Below, one piece after another: positions 61,401 to 64,000 of a stretch of 64,000 bases of DNA. The stretch comes from Myoxocephalus aenaeus (lineage: Eukaryota; Chordata; Actinopteri; Perciformes; Cottidae). Made by a program: the position numbers and the translations under genes. Numbering within the stretch: the first letter of the stretch is position 1; each line of letters starts with the position of its first letter. Location: assembly GCA_038501785.1 (NCBI GenBank), contig JBAMJR010000189.1:2511501-2575500 (forward strand), given 5' to 3'. The notes under the pieces are model-generated. The model searched no databases and had not been told where the DNA came from. It was given only the letters and a program-made list of their open reading frames with translations.

Positions 61401-62721
61401 AGGTTTCTTTTGAACAAGCAACACTGAACGATCATATTTGTTCTGCAAAAAAATAAAAATAGAACTATTATGTAGTTATTGTCTGCCTTTAACAACATCA
61501 TCCCTTCTCTGCTGCATGACAAGCTCTCCCAGCTGCACGTGCCCGACTCCACCTGCAGGTGGATCACAGACTTCCTGACTGACAGGAAGCAGCACGTGAG
61601 GCTGGGGAAACACGTCTCAGGCTCTCGGTCCACCAGCACCGGTTCCCCCCAAGGCTGCGTTCTTTCCCCTCTGCTCTTCTCGCTGTACACTAACAGCTGC
61701 ACCTCCAGTCACCAGTCCGTCAAGCTCCTGAAGTTCGCGGATGACACCACCCTCATTGGACTCATCTCTGGTGGGGACGAGTCCGCCTACAGGTGGGAGA
61801 CTGACCACCTGGAGACCTGGTGCAGCCAGAACAACCTGGAGCTCAACGCTCTGAAGACAGTGGAGATGGTTGTGGACTTCAGGAAGAACGCAGCCCCACC
61901 CGCCCCTCTCACCCTGTGTGACTCCCTCGTCTATGCTGTGGAGTCCTTCCGCTTCCTGGGCTCCATCATTTCCCAGGACCTCAAGTGGGAACTGAACATC
62001 AGCTCCATCGCCAAGAAGGCCCAGCAGAGGATGTTCTTCCTGAGGCAGCTGAAGAAATTCAACCTGCCGAAGAAAATGATGGTGCACTTCTACACTGCCA
62101 TCGTTGAGTCCATCCTCTGCTCCTCCATCACCGCCTGGCACACCGCAGCCACTGCCAAGGACAAGGCCAGGCTGCGGCGCATCATCCGCTCTGCTGAGAG
62201 GGTGATTGGCTGTAATCTGCCATCCCTCCAGGACTTGTTCGCCTCCAGGACTCTGAGGCGAGCTAGGAAGATTGCAGCTGACCCCTCTCACCCTGGACAT
62301 AACCTGTTCAAGTCCCTCCCCTCTGGCAGGAGGCTGAGGTCCATCACGACCAAGACCTCACGCCACACAAACAGTTTCTTCCCGTCGGCAGTCGGGCTCA
62401 TCAACAGAGCCCGGGTCCCCCACTGACTGACTCTGTCACCCCCAGTTATTTTTTTCTTTCTCCTTACCGGTCACTCCTCTGCACACTTCATATTTAAACA
62501 CTCATGCCACTTAACATACACTTTTAACCTAAACACACATGTCACTTTAACGTACACTCACATTAACGTATCTGTTGTCTGAGCATGTTATCTTATCTTA
62601 CACTTATTTAACACCCATTGCACTGTTGTCTCGTCTAACGTCCCATGTATGCACCTTCCGCCTCGAAAAATTCCTCGTTTGTGAAAACATTCCTGGCAAT
62701 AAACAGTTTCTGATTCTGTCT

Positions 62722-62805
<84 letters not shown>

Positions 62806-63076
62806 TCACAATCTGCAGTTTTATGGTCTTGCCGTCCAGTTCGATGGTGCGGATCTTAAAGTCCACTCCGATGGTGCTGATGTAGCTCTCTGTGTAGGTG
62901 TCGTCCTGCGGAGAGGGAGGCAGGTTGTGGGCGGAGCATAGACATTTAGAGAGCAGCAGTGATGGAAACACACGCATTGGGAGGGTGAGACGGAACTACT
63001 TACGGCGAAGCGGAGCAAGAGACAGGACTTCCCTACTCCAGAGTCTCCGATGAGCAGGAGCTTGAACAGGTAGTCA
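58471..63076 (-). CDS. rab1b: Rab1 GTPase, exons 2-6 (first coding exon outside the window)
   Basis: Rab1 controls ER-to-Golgi vesicle traffic. Exons in transcript order: 63004-63076, 62810-62905, 60702-60797, 59730-59861, 58471-58665. All have GT-AG borders and consistent phases. Seen motifs: GDSGVGKS (P loop), STIGVDF (switch I), WDTAGQERF (switch II), NKCD, ETSAK and the C-terminal GGGCC for double geranylgeranylation. Only the first ~5 codons (family MNPEY) are missing. The first base of exon 2 completes a Tyr-like codon. The C-terminal part ([10 protein letters not shown]) favours Rab1b, while QSGGGCC and NKCD are Rab1a-like. Synteny with rce1 and peli3 supports rab1b. Introns carry an L2 LINE, GT and CT repeats. 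Confidence 0.95.
58666..60701. other. rab1b introns around exon 59730-59861
   Basis: Apart from the exon at 59730-59861, no feature was found. An A-rich stretch lies at 60020-60035. Confidence 0.4.
60798..60822. repeat. rab1b: (CT)n polypyrimidine tract at a rab1b acceptor
   Basis: On the minus strand (CT)n runs directly into the AG of the exon starting at 60797. The splice-site pyrimidine tract is thus made of a short microsatellite. Confidence 0.85.
61475..62719 (+). mobile_element. 5'-truncated L2-like LINE in a rab1b intron, antisense to the gene
   Basis: Starts abruptly at about 61475 inside the reverse-transcriptase gene. It ends with a 3'UTR and a TTTCTGATTCTG tail at about 62719. 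The 3' portion is the same family as 1-683. The open frame shows no stop over 315 residues, so the insertion seems young. It is inserted against the direction of rab1b. Confidence 0.85.
61479..62426 (+). pseudogene. LINE reverse transcriptase, C-terminal part, 5'-truncated
   Basis: 315 residues open from an internal Met ([16 protein letters not shown]). The RT motif FADDTTL lies at about residues 86-92, preceded by [18 protein letters not shown]. These are the conserved RT core motifs of CR1/L2-type LINEs. The domain is truncated at its N side, and the endonuclease and 5' part are absent, so it cannot act alone. The stop is at 62424-62426. Confidence 0.88.
62721..62800. repeat. rab1b: (TG)n-(CG)n microsatellite at a rab1b donor
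   Basis: About 35 TG units pass into cgcgcgcg. On the minus strand the tract begins about ten bases past the GT donor of the exon 62810-62905. Confidence 0.93.
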
Positions 63077-63177
63077 CTGAAAGAAGAACGAACAGGTTAG
63101 CACAGGGGTATCTTTCTATCCTCACAATACCTCAGCTGAGAAATGTGCATAACATAGAATGAAGCCCGAGTATTCGG

Positions 63178-63365
63178 GGCAGCTGTAGCTCAGGGGGATG
63201 AGTGGTCGTCCTGTAACCACAAGGTCGACCCCCAGTCCCCCCATAGTTCACATGTCGAAGTGTCTGAGCAAGACGCTGCTAGGGCGCCCCTCAGGGCAGC
63301 CTGCTCCCTAACCAAGGATGGGTCAAATGCAGAGAAGAATTTCCCCAAGGGCATTAATAAATGAT
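63178..63365 (+). repeat. tRNA-derived SINE, second copy
   Basis: Shares with 52768-53008 the A-box-like tagctcagggggatgagtgg, the phrase gaagtgtc-tgagcaagac and a tail of aataaatgata. It is internally deleted. It sits in the rab1b first intron. Confidence 0.7.
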
Positions 63366-64000
63366 AACTGGGGTGAGTTTTTTTTTGCAGTGACGTCTAA
63401 AACGAGCAGTGGAGTAGTAACGTTACGAAGCGTAGAGACTGAATTTATTCCAGCCAATAACAATCCTGACATCAATCATTAGGATCGTCTTGAAACAACG
63501 CTATGTTTTATTTTCCAAAAATAATTTGTGTTTTGACAAAAAAAAACGTCAACTTAAAATCGATTAATAGCTTTTGCCAGAAAAAGCTGGTGAGGTGACC
63601 TTGAGTATAGATTTTAGTTTTTGTCTGACTTCTGTTTGCAATTCAACAATAACGTCAATACTCAAACAATGCTAGGGCCAGGCAGTAATCTGTACAGAGA
63701 GTGGGATTATGGGATAGTTAACAGGGGCCAAGGACACACTCATGGCCCCAGGGCCCCTCCAGCAGGTTAATCCGGCCCTGGAATGAGGGCTGTTTATCAC
63801 ACTGGAAACTTGAAAAAAACATTTCTAGGAATATATACTTTGTTTTTCTATTGAGGTCGGACACTCACTCCTAGTACAGGCAGGTTCTTCTGAAACAACA
63901 ATCCCCCCTAAGCCCCCACTCACAACCTCACAGAGGAAAACAACATCACATGAATTTGACACAGCTGTGGAGAATTGCCCAACACCACTGCTATTCTTGT
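63366..64000. other. Intron 1 of rab1b, window end
   Basis: No exon was found. At about 63745-63780 gggcccctccagcaggttaatccggccctg resembles the terminus of a hAT-like element. No start codon exon encoding MNPEY was seen. Confidence 0.4.

Noticed and set aside
61617..62300. 227-residue minus-strand frame
   Set aside because: It is antisense to the LINE reverse transcriptase and shows no motif.
63170..63185. Possible rab1b first exon (tattcgggg on the plus strand would read CCCCGAATA on the minus strand)
   Set aside because: There is no ATG-AAC before it and no GT donor after it; the sequence is the edge of the SINE copy.

Overview
The window looks like nuclear DNA of a ray-finned, probably percomorph, fish. 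Genes are split into short exons with GT-AG introns, dinucleotide microsatellites are dense, and the interspersed repeats are typical of teleosts: L2- and Rex3-like LINEs, Tc1-like, hAT-like and Harbinger-like DNA elements, and tRNA-derived SINEs. Nothing bacterial, viral or organellar was seen.

Three conserved genes are recognisable, plus one small unrecognised gene. (1) rce1 (minus, eight coding exons, 15650-20536) encodes a complete 322-residue CAAX prenyl endopeptidase of the ER membrane. (2) peli3 (plus, six coding exons, 37050-47409) encodes a complete 472-residue Pellino-type E3 ubiquitin ligase. (3) rab1b (minus, exons 2-6, 58471-63076) encodes a Rab1 GTPase whose first coding exon lies beyond the window. 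(4) A compact minus-strand gene (49911-52039) encodes a 91-residue, highly charged, Gly-rich protein that I do not recognise. It has a TATA-type promoter, and pieces of that promoter are duplicated on both sides of the gene. From memory, RCE1, PELI3 and RAB1B are also near neighbours on human 11q13, so this looks like a conserved block. No joint pathway is implied: Rab1b ends in -CC and is not a CAAX substrate of RCE1, and Pellino acts in innate immune signalling.

Layout. 1-6 kb is repeat-rich: L2 tail, Rex3 piece, a DD36E Tc1-like (Incomer-type) element inside another repeat, and a 1.6-kb TIR element. 6-15.6 kb has no gene seen; it holds a dead Tc1-like element at 10.9-12.4 kb and probably the rce1 3'UTR. 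15.6-20.7 kb is rce1, with a 1.34-kb hAT element in intron 1. 20.8-37 kb is intergenic or peli3 intron 1, with a candidate GC-rich peli3 promoter near 23.1-23.5 kb and a nested Tc1-in-Harbinger insertion at 28.0-30.4 kb. 37-47.6 kb is peli3, with a 1.8-kb fold-back element in intron 5. 48.8-53.4 kb is the small gene with its duplicated promoter blocks. 53.5-54.7 kb is a second copy of the fold-back family. 55-63.1 kb is rab1b, with an L2-like LINE in an intron. The window starts and ends with same-strand copies of the same LINE.

All homology statements rest on recognition of motifs and remembered family sequences. No database search was run. Exon borders were read by hand from GT-AG sites and phase continuity.
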